64,000 bases of DNA from Breznakia pachnodae (GCF_030814225.1 NZ_JAUSUR010000009.1:62001-126000); one strand, 5' to 3'. Shown: positions 1 to 8,436, counted from the stretch's first letter. Translations and numbers: made by a program. Notes: a model not told the origin generated them from the letters alone.

Positions 1-849
1 CGCTTGTACTTTTGAAATATCAAAAATGTTTGACCAACGTTTATCACCTTGTATTGAACCCATAAAATTATATGTTTTAGATAGTTTTAAAATATCAGTA
101 CCAATATAGACAGGCTTGTATTCTACATTCAACAACTCTGCAAGTGCCTGATAAATCATATCCCATGTATGAGGTTCTGGATTCATAATTTGATAGATTT
201 CACCAATTGTTGTATCATTCGCTACCAGTTTATAAAAACCTTCGGCAAAATCATCAGCATGTGTACTAGCCCAGACTGACTGACCATCACCATGAATTAT
301 TACTTTTTTACCACGAAGCATTCTACTTACCACTGGCCAGCAACCTCCACCTTTTACACTTAGTGGAATACGATGATCCGAATATGTCTGGGTTGGTCTT
401 ACAATAGTAGCAGGAAATCCAGTCGCTTCTTTTGCATCCAAGAATACTTTTTCTGCTGCTGCCTTTGATTGACCATAGTCAGAATATTCATTACCAATTG
501 CACAAGTCTCATCAATGTTGCAAGTAACTTCATGATTCAATACACATACTGTACTGATATAAATAAACTGTTTCGTTTTTCCTTGGAAAATCTCTACATT
601 GTTTTTCGCATCTGCAGGACTCCATACAATAAAGTTAATTACACTATCAAAAGAATAATCTTTCATAATCTCTTTCATTGTTTCAACTTCCTGAATGTTT
701 CCTTTGATGTGATTTACTCCCTGTGGAAGTTTACCGTTGTTTGTACCACGATTTAAAACATAAAGTTCTACATCTTTGTCATCTGCTAACTTCTTTGTGA
801 TCGGAGAAGAAATTGTCCCAGTACCACCAATGATTAATACCTTTTTCAT
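1..849 (-). CDS. NAD-dependent epimerase/dehydratase (SDR family), 3' end cut by window edge
   Basis: Reading leftwards from the ATG at 849, an open frame runs uninterrupted to the window edge (283 codons, C-terminus missing). The N-terminus MKKVLIIGGTGTISSPI is a Rossmann nucleotide-binding start, and a YGQSK (YxxxK) catalytic pair follows at about residue 157, as in extended short-chain dehydrogenases acting on sugars or nucleotide sugars. It starts 6 bases after the stop of the Gfo/Idh/MocA oxidoreductase, so the two are cotranscribed downstream of the fructose-type PTS. In that setting it probably modifies the imported sugar or its oxidised product; the exact substrate cannot be read from the sequence. 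Confidence 0.85.
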   Translation of the reverse strand, partial: MKKVLIIGGTGTISSPITKKLADDKDVELYVLNRGTNNGKLPQGVNHIKGNIQEVETMKEIMKDYSFDSVINFIVWSPADAKNNVEIFQGKTKQFIYISTVCVLNHEVTCNIDETCAIGNEYSDYGQSKAAAEKVFLDAKEATGFPATIVRPTQTYSDHRIPLSVKGGGCWPVVSRMLRGKKVIIHGDGQSVWASTHADDFAEGFYKLVANDTTIGEIYQIMNPEPHTWDMIYQALAELLNVEYKPVYIGTDILKLSKTYNFMGSIQGDKRWSNIFDISKVQA

Positions 850-855
850 ATTTAC

Positions 856-1845
856 CTACTTTCTGTCTGCTGCAAATTCAAGATTTGCACTCTTTCTACC
901 ATCATCTAAAACTTTCATTGCAATTAATGTATCGTTCAGATATGTTTCCATCCGTGCATAATCTTTTTCTTTAATGATTTCAAATAATGAACGGAATTCA
1001 CTTTCCATTGCATCATCAATTTCATCCAAATCAATTCCATATTGTTTATCACCAAGTACAACATTTACATTTGCTACTTGTGCTGGCATTGATCTTACCT
1101 CAATATAACCTTTTGTCCCTTGCATTGTGACATATGCTGGACTCGCTGAATCTTTCGCTGCACAACATACTGCTTTGAATGTCCCATAATCAAGAATTAG
1201 AATTCCTGATGTATCGATTCCATTATATCCTTTATTTGGATAATACTGTACTGTTTCTGGTTTTCCAAATAAACTCACTACAAAATGAACATTATATACA
1301 TTAATGTCATATAAACATCCTCCAGATAATTCAGGGTCAAATGCTGGTAATACTACATGTTCTAAATATTTATCATATCTTCTGGAGTATTGTGAGTAAT
1401 TACACTGCATCATTTTTATATCACCTAATGAAGGAATGGTATTTTTTATTTCTTCAAAGTTCTTCAGCGTACGTAATCTCACTGCTCCAAACAACATACG
1501 ATTTTGTTGTTTCGCTAATTCTGCTAATTCTTTTGCTTCTGCATATGTAGAAGTAAATGGTTTCTCACAAATAACATGTTTGTTTGCCAACAATGCTTTT
1601 TTCGCAAACTCGTAATGTGTACTATTAATAACTCCAATATAAATTGTGCCATAACTACTGTCTTCTAAAAACTGATCTATATTGTCATATAAGTTATCAA
1701 TCTTATATTTATTCACTACCTCTTGTGCTGACTCTTTATCTACACTTCGACAATACATTGCTGTACACTTTACATCATCAATTCGCTCATAGATATCAAG
1801 TGCTACCTGAACAATTAGTCCAGATCCTATAATTCCTATATTCAT
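856..1845 (-). CDS. Gfo/Idh/MocA family oxidoreductase
   Basis: 329 residues, typical length for the family. The N-terminal Rossmann motif GIIGSGLI (residues 4-11) binds NAD(P), and HVICEKPF (about residues 90-97) holds the EKP motif with the catalytic lysine of the family. The C-terminal half fits the alpha/beta substrate domain. Family members oxidise or reduce cyclic polyols and sugars. A good ribosome site (GGAGGAAA) precedes the ATG. It lies between PTS IIB and the epimerase, behind an intergenic hairpin at 1878-1923. The likely role is processing of the sugar imported by the upstream PTS; the substrate is unknown. Confidence 0.88.
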   Translation of the reverse strand: MNIGIIGSGLIVQVALDIYERIDDVKCTAMYCRSVDKESAQEVVNKYKIDNLYDNIDQFLEDSSYGTIYIGVINSTHYEFAKKALLANKHVICEKPFTSTYAEAKELAELAKQQNRMLFGAVRLRTLKNFEEIKNTIPSLGDIKMMQCNYSQYSRRYDKYLEHVVLPAFDPELSGGCLYDINVYNVHFVVSLFGKPETVQYYPNKGYNGIDTSGILILDYGTFKAVCCAAKDSASPAYVTMQGTKGYIEVRSMPAQVANVNVVLGDKQYGIDLDEIDDAMESEFRSLFEIIKEKDYARMETYLNDTLIAMKVLDDGRKSANLEFAADRK

Positions 1846-1877
1846 GTATTTCCTCCTTAAAATCCCATATTAAAAAG

Positions 1878-1923
1878 AGCAGATCAGTGTTCATACTATT
1901 TATTTGTAAGAAACTGATCTGCT
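1878..1923 (-). terminator. Intergenic hairpin within the fructose-type PTS operon
   Basis: A perfect 11-bp inverted repeat (AGCAGATCAGT and ACTGATCTGCT) with a 24-base loop. On the minus strand it is followed by CTCTTTTTAAT. It sits between the IIB stop and the oxidoreductase start, so it could act as a leaky terminator or as a 3'-end stabiliser that separates PTS expression from the downstream enzymes. Confidence 0.6.
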
Positions 1924-1942
1924 AATAATTCTCTAGTTGTGA

Positions 1943-2251
1943 TTATTTACAGTTTTCTTCTACTGCTTCAATAATCTTATTTGCTGATTTAATCATTGCT
2001 GTTGAACTAACATTGAACACTTTCAATGATTCAAAACGGTCACGTTCTCTAATTGGAATATCCGTTGTCATAATTATTGCATCTGCTTCTTTGATATCAT
2101 CTGCAGTAATTCTGTTTTCAATTCCAAGAGCACCTTGTGTTTCCACTTTGATTTCATGTCCTCTAGCTTTTGCTGCATTCTCAATTGACTCTGCTGCCAT
2201 AAATGTATGTGCTACACCTGCAGCACAAGCCGTTACTGATAATAATTTCAT
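1943..2251 (-). CDS. PTS fructose-family EIIB component
   Basis: 102 residues. The N-terminus KLLSVTACAAGVAHTFMAAE is the fructose/mannitol-type EIIB phosphorylation loop, with the phospho-accepting cysteine at residue 9. It transfers phosphate from EIIA to the sugar bound by EIIC at the inner face of the membrane. Its ATG overlaps the EIIA stop by one base (TAATG), indicating translational coupling. The sugar specificity within the fructose family cannot be deduced. Confidence 0.93.
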   Translation of the reverse strand: MKLLSVTACAAGVAHTFMAAESIENAAKARGHEIKVETQGALGIENRITADDIKEADAIIMTTDIPIRERDRFESLKVFNVSSTAMIKSANKIIEAVEENCK

Positions 2252-2697
2252 TACACTAGTCCTCCTGTTGCCTCTTGTATTAATGATAGCACTTCATCTT
2301 CACTTTGAACATTAAACAACTTCTGTTTAAATTCTTCATAGATTAGCTTTCTGGCTAATTTCGATAATATTTTTAAATGTAAGTCTCCTCCAGTCTCAGG
2401 AACAGCAATTTGAAACACAATTTGTACTTCTCCATTATCATCCCATTTGATTGGATCTTTCAATCTTACAAAGGCTAGACCTGGTTCCTTTACAGTATTG
2501 GTACGTGCATGAGGAATCCCAATATGGTCTCCCATGTTTGTCGAGACTTCTGCCTCTCTATCCTTAACTGCCTGAATATATCCAGATAAATCATTCAGTT
2601 TTGCTTCATTATCAAACAGCTTAGCCACATTCTCAATTACTTCTTCTTTTGTTTTATACTCTACATCTAATTGAATTAGTTCTTTATTAATCAGCAT
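2251..2697 (-). CDS. PTS fructose-family EIIA component
   Basis: 148 residues from the ATG at 2697, chosen because AGAAAGGATT lies about 8 bases upstream. The open frame extends further, but that part overlaps the EIIC gene out of frame and does not look like protein. The phospho-accepting histidine is H63 in GIPHART, the hallmark of the PTS_EIIA type 2 (fructose/mannitol) family. It receives phosphate from HPr and passes it to the separate EIIB encoded immediately downstream. It starts 13 bases after the EIIC stop. Having A, B and C as three separate genes is an alternative to the fused FruA arrangement. Confidence 0.92.
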   Translation of the reverse strand: MLINKELIQLDVEYKTKEEVIENVAKLFDNEAKLNDLSGYIQAVKDREAEVSTNMGDHIGIPHARTNTVKEPGLAFVRLKDPIKWDDNGEVQIVFQIAVPETGGDLHLKILSKLARKLIYEEFKQKLFNVQSEDEVLSLIQEATGGLV

Positions 2698-2710
2698 ATA
2701 ATAATCCTTT

Positions 2711-3826
2711 CTAGAAATCCAAGTTAAATTCTTCACCTTGTTGTGTAACTTTTGCATCTTTTTCTTCCACTTCTTTTCCTTCTGTTTCAGAAGATGGTTT
2801 CTTAAAGATAATAATGAAGGCTGCTCCAACAACAATACCAATTGCCCATGCAATTAATGCCAATGGAATATTTGTCATACCTGGAAGGTTTGGTAATCCA
2901 CCCCAGTTAACGATGGTTCCAGCTCCTGTAAATGAAGCAGCTACACAACCAACGATGGTTCCAATGATACATCCTGCATATGTAATCTTATCTGATAATG
3001 CCAATGGAATCGCACCTTCCGTAATTCCAAATACTCCTAAGAAACCAGCAGCTTTTCCTGCTTCTCGTTCTTCTTCACTAAATTTCTTTGGTCGAACAAT
3101 TGTAGCCAAAGAACATACAAGTGGTGGAATTGCACATGTTGTAACACAAATCAGCATTAATTGCTGTGCAATCATTACTGGCATTCCTGTTGCTGGATCA
3201 ATTGTACTTAACATTGCTAATGGAACTGCCCCTAATGCTTTATTTCCAAATAACCCTAAATCGATAGATCCAAAGAATCCAATTACGATAGCTAATAACG
3301 CTAAGTTTCCTGTTCCCATATTCGTAGCAAACTCTGTTAACCAATCTGTAAATGCAACAATTAAATTACCAATACCATATTGCATAAAGAATGCTCCAAT
3401 ACCTACAGTAATTACTGGTATTACAATAATTGACCACATTGCTTTTAAATTCTTAGGTACATTAACTTTCTTCATATATAATACAACAATACCTGCAAAG
3501 AGACCTCCAATGATCCCTCCTAGAAATCCTGCTCCACAATCTTGAGCAACTTGCCCAAGTAATAACCCTGGTGCGATTGCTGGTTTATCAGCAATCGAAT
3601 TCGCAATATATGCCCCAATTACTGCTGGCATTAAATTTATCCCTACTTTTCCTAGTAAGAAAAAGAAGTAACCTGGTGTATCAGGTGTTTCCCAAGGAGC
3701 TGTTCCCCCAAACGCAACACCAATACCACAGAATATTCCCCCAACCACTACTACTGGAATTAAATACGAAACCCCAGCAAGGATATGCTTCTTAAGATTC
3801 TTGAAAACATCTATTAAATCTTTCAT
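2711..3826 (-). CDS. PTS fructose-family EIIC permease
   Basis: 371 residues and strongly hydrophobic, with many membrane segments, starting with the conserved type KKHILAGVSYLIPVVVVGGI (residues 12-31). The acidic C-terminal tail is cytoplasmic. The GNKALGAVPLA and GITEGAIPLA stretches match the substrate-binding loops of fructose-family EIIC proteins. It is the first gene of the operon IIC-IIA-IIB-oxidoreductase-epimerase. The presence of an oxidoreductase and an epimerase instead of 1-phosphofructokinase suggests a less common sugar or polyol than fructose; this is inference. Confidence 0.92.
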   Translation of the reverse strand: MKDLIDVFKNLKKHILAGVSYLIPVVVVGGIFCGIGVAFGGTAPWETPDTPGYFFFLLGKVGINLMPAVIGAYIANSIADKPAIAPGLLLGQVAQDCGAGFLGGIIGGLFAGIVVLYMKKVNVPKNLKAMWSIIVIPVITVGIGAFFMQYGIGNLIVAFTDWLTEFATNMGTGNLALLAIVIGFFGSIDLGLFGNKALGAVPLAMLSTIDPATGMPVMIAQQLMLICVTTCAIPPLVCSLATIVRPKKFSEEEREAGKAAGFLGVFGITEGAIPLALSDKITYAGCIIGTIVGCVAASFTGAGTIVNWGGLPNLPGMTNIPLALIAWAIGIVVGAAFIIIFKKPSSETEGKEVEEKDAKVTQQGEEFNLDF

Positions 3827-3861
3827 TTCTATTTTCTCCTTTTTTACTTAATGCATTTATT

Positions 3862-3871
3862 CAACCGGTTG
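3862..3871. promoter_or_regulatory. Palindromic operator candidate
   Basis: CAACCGGTTG is a perfect 10-base palindrome with a central CG, lying just downstream of the predicted start of transcription of the PTS operon. Its form is like LacI-family operators, but no LacI-type gene is in the window, so the binding protein is unknown. Confidence 0.4.
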
Positions 3872-3885
3872 CTTCTTGCACTTTC

Positions 3886-3914
3886 ATTTAAGCATGGAAA
3901 AAATCTTTTGTAAA
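3886..3914 (-). promoter_or_regulatory. Promoter of the fructose-type PTS operon
   Basis: On the minus strand, TTTACA (3914-3909) is followed by a 17-base spacer and TTAAAT (3891-3886), an acceptable housekeeping sigma promoter about 60 bases before the EIIC start. Confidence 0.5.
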
Positions 3915-3922
3915 CGGTTTCA
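3909..3922. promoter_or_regulatory. cre site (CcpA operator)
   Basis: TGTAAACGGTTTCA matches the catabolite-responsive-element consensus TGWAANCGNTNWCA at every position. It covers the -35 box of the PTS promoter, which predicts repression by CcpA/P-Ser-HPr when preferred sugars are present. Confidence 0.7.
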
Positions 3923-4236
3923 GAAATGTTGTAAAATTATTCCAGAAATATATATAAAAGTCCTTTTCATCTTGGAATATTATTACAATTTTATGAAATA
4001 TCACACATTGAAAATAGGAATTAATTTAACTGAATTATTGGAAATTATCAAATATATGGTTTATGAAATATATGAAAGTTGGATAGTAATAGTACTTAAA
4101 ACAATACTAGCTATTATTTTATATTTAAATATTTCATTCTTTTTTAATTTAATATTTTTTTAACAGTTCACTAACATTTTTTTAATAACTTAATTGTAGT
4201 ATAATCACAGTATAGAGAACTTATAGGAGAAATATA

Positions 4237-5100
4237 GTGGAAAAGAAATTAACTGAAATTGTTATTTTAACCGAATCGGGCGGAGATATACCAAAGGATA
4301 TAGAAAAAGAATATGGCATTGTGGTATTACCAATGCATGTTATTATGAATGGAAAAGACTATGAAGATGGTTCGTTTCCAATTGAACAAATTGGAGAATA
4401 TTATAAACAAACTGGAAATATACCAACAACTAGTGCAACTAACATTGGACAATATATGGAAGCCTACGATGATATACACAACAAATACCCTAATAAAATA
4501 ATTCTACATTTATGTTATTCAGCAATAACAACAGCAACCTATCAAAATTCAATTGCTGCGAGTGAAAATCGTGATTATGTAATGCATATAGATACAAAAG
4601 CTGTATCAGGTGGACAAGCGTTTATTGTCTACAGAGTAGCACAGTATATTAGAGAAAATCCTGATGATTCCATAGCTAATTTGGAAAAATACATATCGGA
4701 ATTAATAACTAAGGTACACATGAGTTTTATTCCAGGTAATTTAGACTTTTTAAAAGCAGGTGGACGAGTATCAAATGTAGCATATTTAGGTGCAAATATA
4801 TTAGGACTAAAACCTGTCATTGATATCGTTGATGGCAAGCTTATTGGAACAAGAAAATTTCGAGGTAGAGACTTTGAAAGATTATGTAAGAAATTAGTCA
4901 AAGAGAATACTGAAAAATTCTCTCCTGATTACTCAGAACTATTTCTTATATCCAATTATGGGCTTAGCGAAGAAACATTAGATAATATTAGTACCTATAG
5001 CGAATCATTAGGTTTCAAAAATATAAGGTGGTTAAAAGCAGGAGGAGTAATTACTACTCATAGCGGTCCTGGTTGCTTTGGTGTAGTATTTTCTGAATAA
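4237..5100 (+). CDS. DegV family fatty-acid-binding protein
   Basis: 287 residues from a GTG start; AGGAG lies 8 bases upstream and a TATAAT -10 is at 4200. Conserved DegV features are the N-terminal ESGGDIP, TTSATNIGQY (about residues 66-75), GNLDFLKAGGRVS in the middle and HSGPGCFGVVF at the C-terminus. The family binds single fatty acids between two alpha/beta domains and, as FakB, presents them to the fatty acid kinase FakA. No fakA is next to it. The gene stands alone, followed by a strong terminator. Confidence 0.92.
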   Translation: MEKKLTEIVILTESGGDIPKDIEKEYGIVVLPMHVIMNGKDYEDGSFPIEQIGEYYKQTGNIPTTSATNIGQYMEAYDDIHNKYPNKIILHLCYSAITTATYQNSIAASENRDYVMHIDTKAVSGGQAFIVYRVAQYIRENPDDSIANLEKYISELITKVHMSFIPGNLDFLKAGGRVSNVAYLGANILGLKPVIDIVDGKLIGTRKFRGRDFERLCKKLVKENTEKFSPDYSELFLISNYGLSEETLDNISTYSESLGFKNIRWLKAGGVITTHSGPGCFGVVFSE

Positions 5101-5117
5101 TCAATACACATATGAAG

Positions 5118-5147
5118 AGATGTAAGAAAGATCTTACATCTTTTTTA
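5118..5147 (+). terminator. Rho-independent terminator of degV
   Basis: Perfect 10-bp stem AGATGTAAGA/TCTTACATCT, 4-base loop AAGA, followed by a T-run. Confidence 0.9.
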
Positions 5148-5313
5148 TTTTGTTTGTAAATCGAGTTATTATTTTAATATTAATATCAATTATTTTTTCA
5201 CTAACAAATTCCTAACATAAATGAAACAAGTAATGTATATTGTATTTGATAAAGAAAAGTAGTATTTACATTTCACTCAATCTAGTTCACAATATTATTA
5301 GAGGTGACTAACT

Positions 5314-6168
5314 ATGAGTATCATAAAAAAATTAGAGGAACAAACAAACTTCAATTCATCAGAAATAGAACTAGCAAACTACATTTTAAAGAACAAGGAA
5401 AAGATATTAGAAATGTCTGTACAGGAGTTAGCTCAAAACACCTATACATCAACTTCTACAATTGTAAGATTATGTCGTAAGATAGGTTTAAAAGGATACA
5501 AACATTTCAAAATTAAGCTCTCTGCAGACTTACAAAAAGTATATGAAAACATTTCTGATATCGATGCAAATTTTCCATTTACAGATGATGATTCCTATAT
5601 GGAAATATCTAAGAAAATCTATGAATTAACTAATGAATCCTTATATCAAACCTATCAGTTATTTTCCAGTGAACTCATTGAAGAGTCTATCCAAATGATG
5701 CAAAACGCAAACCGAATTGGTATCTTCGCTGATGGAGATACGCATATAAGAGCATTAGGGTTTCAAAACAGAATGATGAAGATTAATGCGAATATTTTAC
5801 TTTCCCCTATTCCAAATGAAAGTACGCAACTTGCCTTAACTTTTGGCGAAGAGGATTGCGCGATTGTTATATCCTATAGTGGGGAGAATAAAAATACATT
5901 AAGAATGGTAGAAATCTTAAAGAATAATAATTGTAAAATGATTACCATTAGTGCTCATCCAGATTCACATATTGGAAAAATTAGTGATATTGTATTACCT
6001 CTTCCTAGAAAAGAAAGTCAGTCAATTAAGTTCTCAACCTTTGCTTCACAAGTAGCAATTGAATATGTATTAAACGTATTATATTCTTGTTGGTTTGTGG
6101 CTGATTATGATAAGAATCAAAAGACTAGAATCAAAGCGGAAACTACATTATTGGATACAAGATATTAA
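5314..6168 (+). CDS. MurR/RpiR family transcriptional regulator (HTH + SIS)
   Basis: 284 residues. The N-terminal RpiR helix-turn-helix (residues about 1-77) contains MSVQELAQNTYTSTSTIVRL. The C-terminal SIS domain (about 125-255) contains GIFADGD and the typical IVISYSGENKNTL phosphosugar-binding loop. Such regulators sense phosphosugars and control carbohydrate operons. No partner gene follows it; the nearest candidates are the fructose-type PTS 1.5 kb to the left or other loci, so the target is unknown. Ribosome site AGAGGTGA. Confidence 0.9.
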   Translation: MSIIKKLEEQTNFNSSEIELANYILKNKEKILEMSVQELAQNTYTSTSTIVRLCRKIGLKGYKHFKIKLSADLQKVYENISDIDANFPFTDDDSYMEISKKIYELTNESLYQTYQLFSSELIEESIQMMQNANRIGIFADGDTHIRALGFQNRMMKINANILLSPIPNESTQLALTFGEEDCAIVISYSGENKNTLRMVEILKNNNCKMITISAHPDSHIGKISDIVLPLPRKESQSIKFSTFASQVAIEYVLNVLYSCWFVADYDKNQKTRIKAETTLLDTRY

Positions 6169-6237
6169 TCAATAAATTTATTTAATTGCTAATAAGTAGA
6201 ATTCTATACCAACCTATTGTTTTAACTAATAAAAATA

Positions 6238-6290
6238 AAATATCAAACTACAATCATTGTTTAAAACAGATGTAGTTTGATATTTTTATT
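6238..6290. terminator. Bidirectional terminator
   Basis: A 15-bp perfect inverted repeat (AAATATCAAACTACA/TGTAGTTTGATATTT) with an 18-base loop and A/T runs on both sides, between the convergent rpiR gene and the surface-protein gene that ends at 6329. Confidence 0.88.
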
Positions 6291-6328
6291 TAATCATGTC
6301 TAAGATTATCAATTACTAATAACTTAAA

Positions 6329-7978
6329 TTATTGTTTCTGATTCTTCATTCTTCTCATTATTATATATAGTCCAAAAGCAGATGATATAAATAATAATGA
6401 ATATTGTATACTATTGCTTTGATCTCCCAAAGGCAAACTACTATTTGGTTTTGTACTCAAATTAACCTGTTTTTCCACTTCTGGTAGTTTTGATGGATTA
6501 GTATCAGGTACTACAGGTGTTGATGGCTCTTCAGGCGTTGGTTCTGGTTCAGGAATTGGATCTGGCTTTGGTGTTGGTTTTGGTTCTGGATCTGGTTTTG
6601 GTTCGGGTTTCGGTTCAGGATCTGGTTTTGGCTCCGGTTCAGGTTCAACAATCGGTTCCTTTTCTTTATCTGTTTTCACAGTTATTGAAAATCCAAAATC
6701 AATATAACGAAATCCATGCCATGCATTTGGTAAATCCATTCCAACATCAAGAGTATCAATTGTAATACTTTCTCCATCTTCAATCCATGTATCTTTCATA
6801 AAAGCTTGTTCAATTGCTGCATTTGAAGTGTCAGTTTTATCGATATATTTTTTCATACCAATTGCTGATGATTCATAACTTTCTGCACCAGACACACTCA
6901 TTGGGTATTGAACATTATCAAATGTGATTCTCATGCAGCGATCATATAAATATTCATATCCCATTTCCAATACCTCGGGATCACTTTCTAATATAAAATA
7001 TGTTGGTGCGTAAGGATAGTCTACAGATGCAAAATCACTATTTCCTTTAAATACTGTTGCCATTCCCCATGTCTGAAAATACTCTAATGATCCATCAGTT
7101 AATGCACTTGCTGGAATATAATTATCGTCAGATGATGCATTATTTCCTTTATAATTCGAAATTCTACTTTGTCCTGCAGCACCACCTACACTACCACTTT
7201 TTCCATATCCTAGAATATTTGTTTTTTCAGTTGCAGATAACTCATCAAAAGAACTCACTCCATAATAAGATTTTAAAAATTGTGCATAAGTTCTAGATGA
7301 ATCAGCTTCCAAAGTGATTGTCTCACCTTTGCTATTTTTAAACATATTTTGTTCTTTAATTTTTTCCTCTAAGTTATTCATTTCAATAAGTGTAATTGTT
7401 GAAGCACTTGATTTACCATACAATGAAATAACTGCAGGATTAATACAACGTACTGGTGCAACCATACTGCGAATAGGTAAACCATCGAATCCTATTGCAC
7501 CTAACGTCTTATCGTATATTTTATTATCTACTAATGCTTGAAATGGATCATCCCATGCTTGTCCCCATCCATAACCACTGCTATTTTCTAAAGTAGCACT
7601 ACGCATATCAGGAATGAATGGTGTGCTTGCTTCAATTCGATTAACTGTATCAAATTCATAATCCTTATAGGTAATCTTGTATCCAGTATTATTCACAATC
7701 TTTACAGGAACATGAATTGTATAATTCATTCTAGCACTCATCATATCTGCCATATAATCAGCTAAAAGATTTCCATCGATAATTATCTCTCCATTTTCAT
7801 CGATATCTTCTTCACTTAATGTATATACGAAATATCCATCCTCATCTGTTGTAATTAAATTGTCTTCATCAAGTAACCAACCGCCCGTTGTATTAGCTGA
7901 TGTATTTGTTGCAAAACTAAAAAAACCTAAGCATAGTAGTAATACCATACTTAATAATATCTTTCTTTTTAACCTCAT
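6329..7978 (-). CDS. Cell-surface protein with Pro-rich stalk and C-terminal anchor
   Basis: 549 residues. The N-terminus is a signal peptide (MRLKRKILLSMVLLLCLGFF, then SFATNTSA). The large N-terminal region (about 30-430) has no domain I recognise. It is followed by a stalk of repeated PEP/KPDPEP/KPTPKP units (about 440-490), a wall-spanning type. The C-terminus is LPLGDQSN, a hydrophobic helix and a basic tail MRRMKNQKQ, a sorting-signal-like end shared in form with other proteins in this window. The gene is divergent from the sigma-ectodomain gene at 8437. It has its own GAACT-N16-CGACC promoter (8145-8170), so it is probably under the control of that sigma factor. Function unknown; adhesion or glycan binding is a guess. 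Confidence 0.82.
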   Translation of the reverse strand: MRLKRKILLSMVLLLCLGFFSFATNTSANTTGGWLLDEDNLITTDEDGYFVYTLSEEDIDENGEIIIDGNLLADYMADMMSARMNYTIHVPVKIVNNTGYKITYKDYEFDTVNRIEASTPFIPDMRSATLENSSGYGWGQAWDDPFQALVDNKIYDKTLGAIGFDGLPIRSMVAPVRCINPAVISLYGKSSASTITLIEMNNLEEKIKEQNMFKNSKGETITLEADSSRTYAQFLKSYYGVSSFDELSATEKTNILGYGKSGSVGGAAGQSRISNYKGNNASSDDNYIPASALTDGSLEYFQTWGMATVFKGNSDFASVDYPYAPTYFILESDPEVLEMGYEYLYDRCMRITFDNVQYPMSVSGAESYESSAIGMKKYIDKTDTSNAAIEQAFMKDTWIEDGESITIDTLDVGMDLPNAWHGFRYIDFGFSITVKTDKEKEPIVEPEPEPKPDPEPKPEPKPDPEPKPTPKPDPIPEPEPTPEEPSTPVVPDTNPSKLPEVEKQVNLSTKPNSSLPLGDQSNSIQYSLLFISSAFGLYIIMRRMKNQKQ

Positions 7979-8144
7979 AATAACCCCTTCATTTTTAATA
8001 TATCCTAATTGCCCATTCTCTAATAACTAATAAATTAGTCCAATACTATGCTATTCTTTTTTACGACTGACCTATAACAAAAGATTCCTATTTTACACTC
8101 ACTCCTCTCTAATTACAGTTATGAAAATCTCTTCTATATAAATT

Positions 8145-8170
8145 GGTCGTAAAAACCGCTTATACAGTTC
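8145..8170 (-). promoter_or_regulatory. ECF-type promoter of the 6329-7978 surface gene
   Basis: On the minus strand GAACT (8170-8166), exactly 16 bases, then CGACC followed by AA (8149-8145). Except for one base in the -10 box this is the architecture found before all three sigma-ectodomain genes in the window. Confidence 0.65.
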
Positions 8171-8290
8171 ATTATTATAACATATATTTCAAATACCTTA
8201 TTAGACTCTTCAACTAATAAGGTATTTGATACTAATTTCTTTGTAATGATATATGTCCCGAACCGTTTACATAATAAACTACATTTTAAT

Positions 8291-8316
8291 GAACGATACT
8301 TCTTTTTTTTACGACT
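8291..8316 (+). promoter_or_regulatory. ECF-type autoregulatory promoter of sigma-ectodomain gene 1
   Basis: GAACG (8291-8295), 16 bases, CGACT (8312-8316) followed by AA. The -35 GAAC and -10 CG core with 16-base spacing is what is known for ECF sigma factors. The same arrangement stands before the other two sigma-ectodomain genes. Confidence 0.72.
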
Positions 8317-8436
8317 AATAATAGGACGAAGAAATAAGAAACTATTTTTCATAAAAACCGAACCCTTTATAATCTCAAGTAGTTATTAGTAGTAAGGGTA
8401 AGTAAAACTTTAGAAATAAAGGAGGGCGCAGATAAA

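Larger units (their letters stand above)
3827..4236. other. Divergent intergenic region, PTS operon / degV
   Basis: 410 bases with no credible gene. It holds the PTS promoter with an overlapping cre site (3886-3922), the palindrome CAACCGGTTG at 3862-3871, and for degV a -10 TATAAT at 4200-4205 with a GTG start preceded by AGGAG. The middle (about 3925-4180) is very AT-rich and shows nothing else I can name. Confidence 0.6.
7979..8436. other. Divergent control region of sigma/surface locus 1
   Basis: 458 bases between the divergent surface-protein and sigma genes. It contains two oppositely directed ECF-type promoters (minus strand 8145-8170, plus strand 8291-8316). Each leaves a leader of about 110-160 bases before the start codon. 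An extra TTTACGACTGA occurs at 8061-8070 without a matching GAAC box. Short open frames here lack ribosome sites and I do not regard them as genes. Confidence 0.6.

Noticed and set aside
469..961. Plus-strand open frames
   Set aside because: They lie opposite the epimerase and oxidoreductase genes, which have strong family motifs and ribosome sites.
2698..2853. N-terminal extension of the EIIA frame
   Set aside because: It overlaps EIIC out of frame; a ribosome site and the conserved EIIA start lie at 2697.
3876..4163. 95-residue plus-strand frame
   Set aside because: No ribosome site, AT-driven composition (runs of I, L, F), and it lies over the PTS promoter and cre site.
6570..6660. Pro-rich tandem DNA repeat as a mobile or CRISPR-like array
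   Set aside because: It encodes the PEP/KPDPEP stalk in frame; there are no spacers.
8061..8072. TTACGACTGACC as a fifth ECF promoter
   Set aside because: The -10-like box is present but no GAAC lies 16-17 bases upstream.
8134..8352. 72-residue minus-strand frame
   Set aside because: It covers both divergent promoters and has no ribosome site or recognisable sequence.
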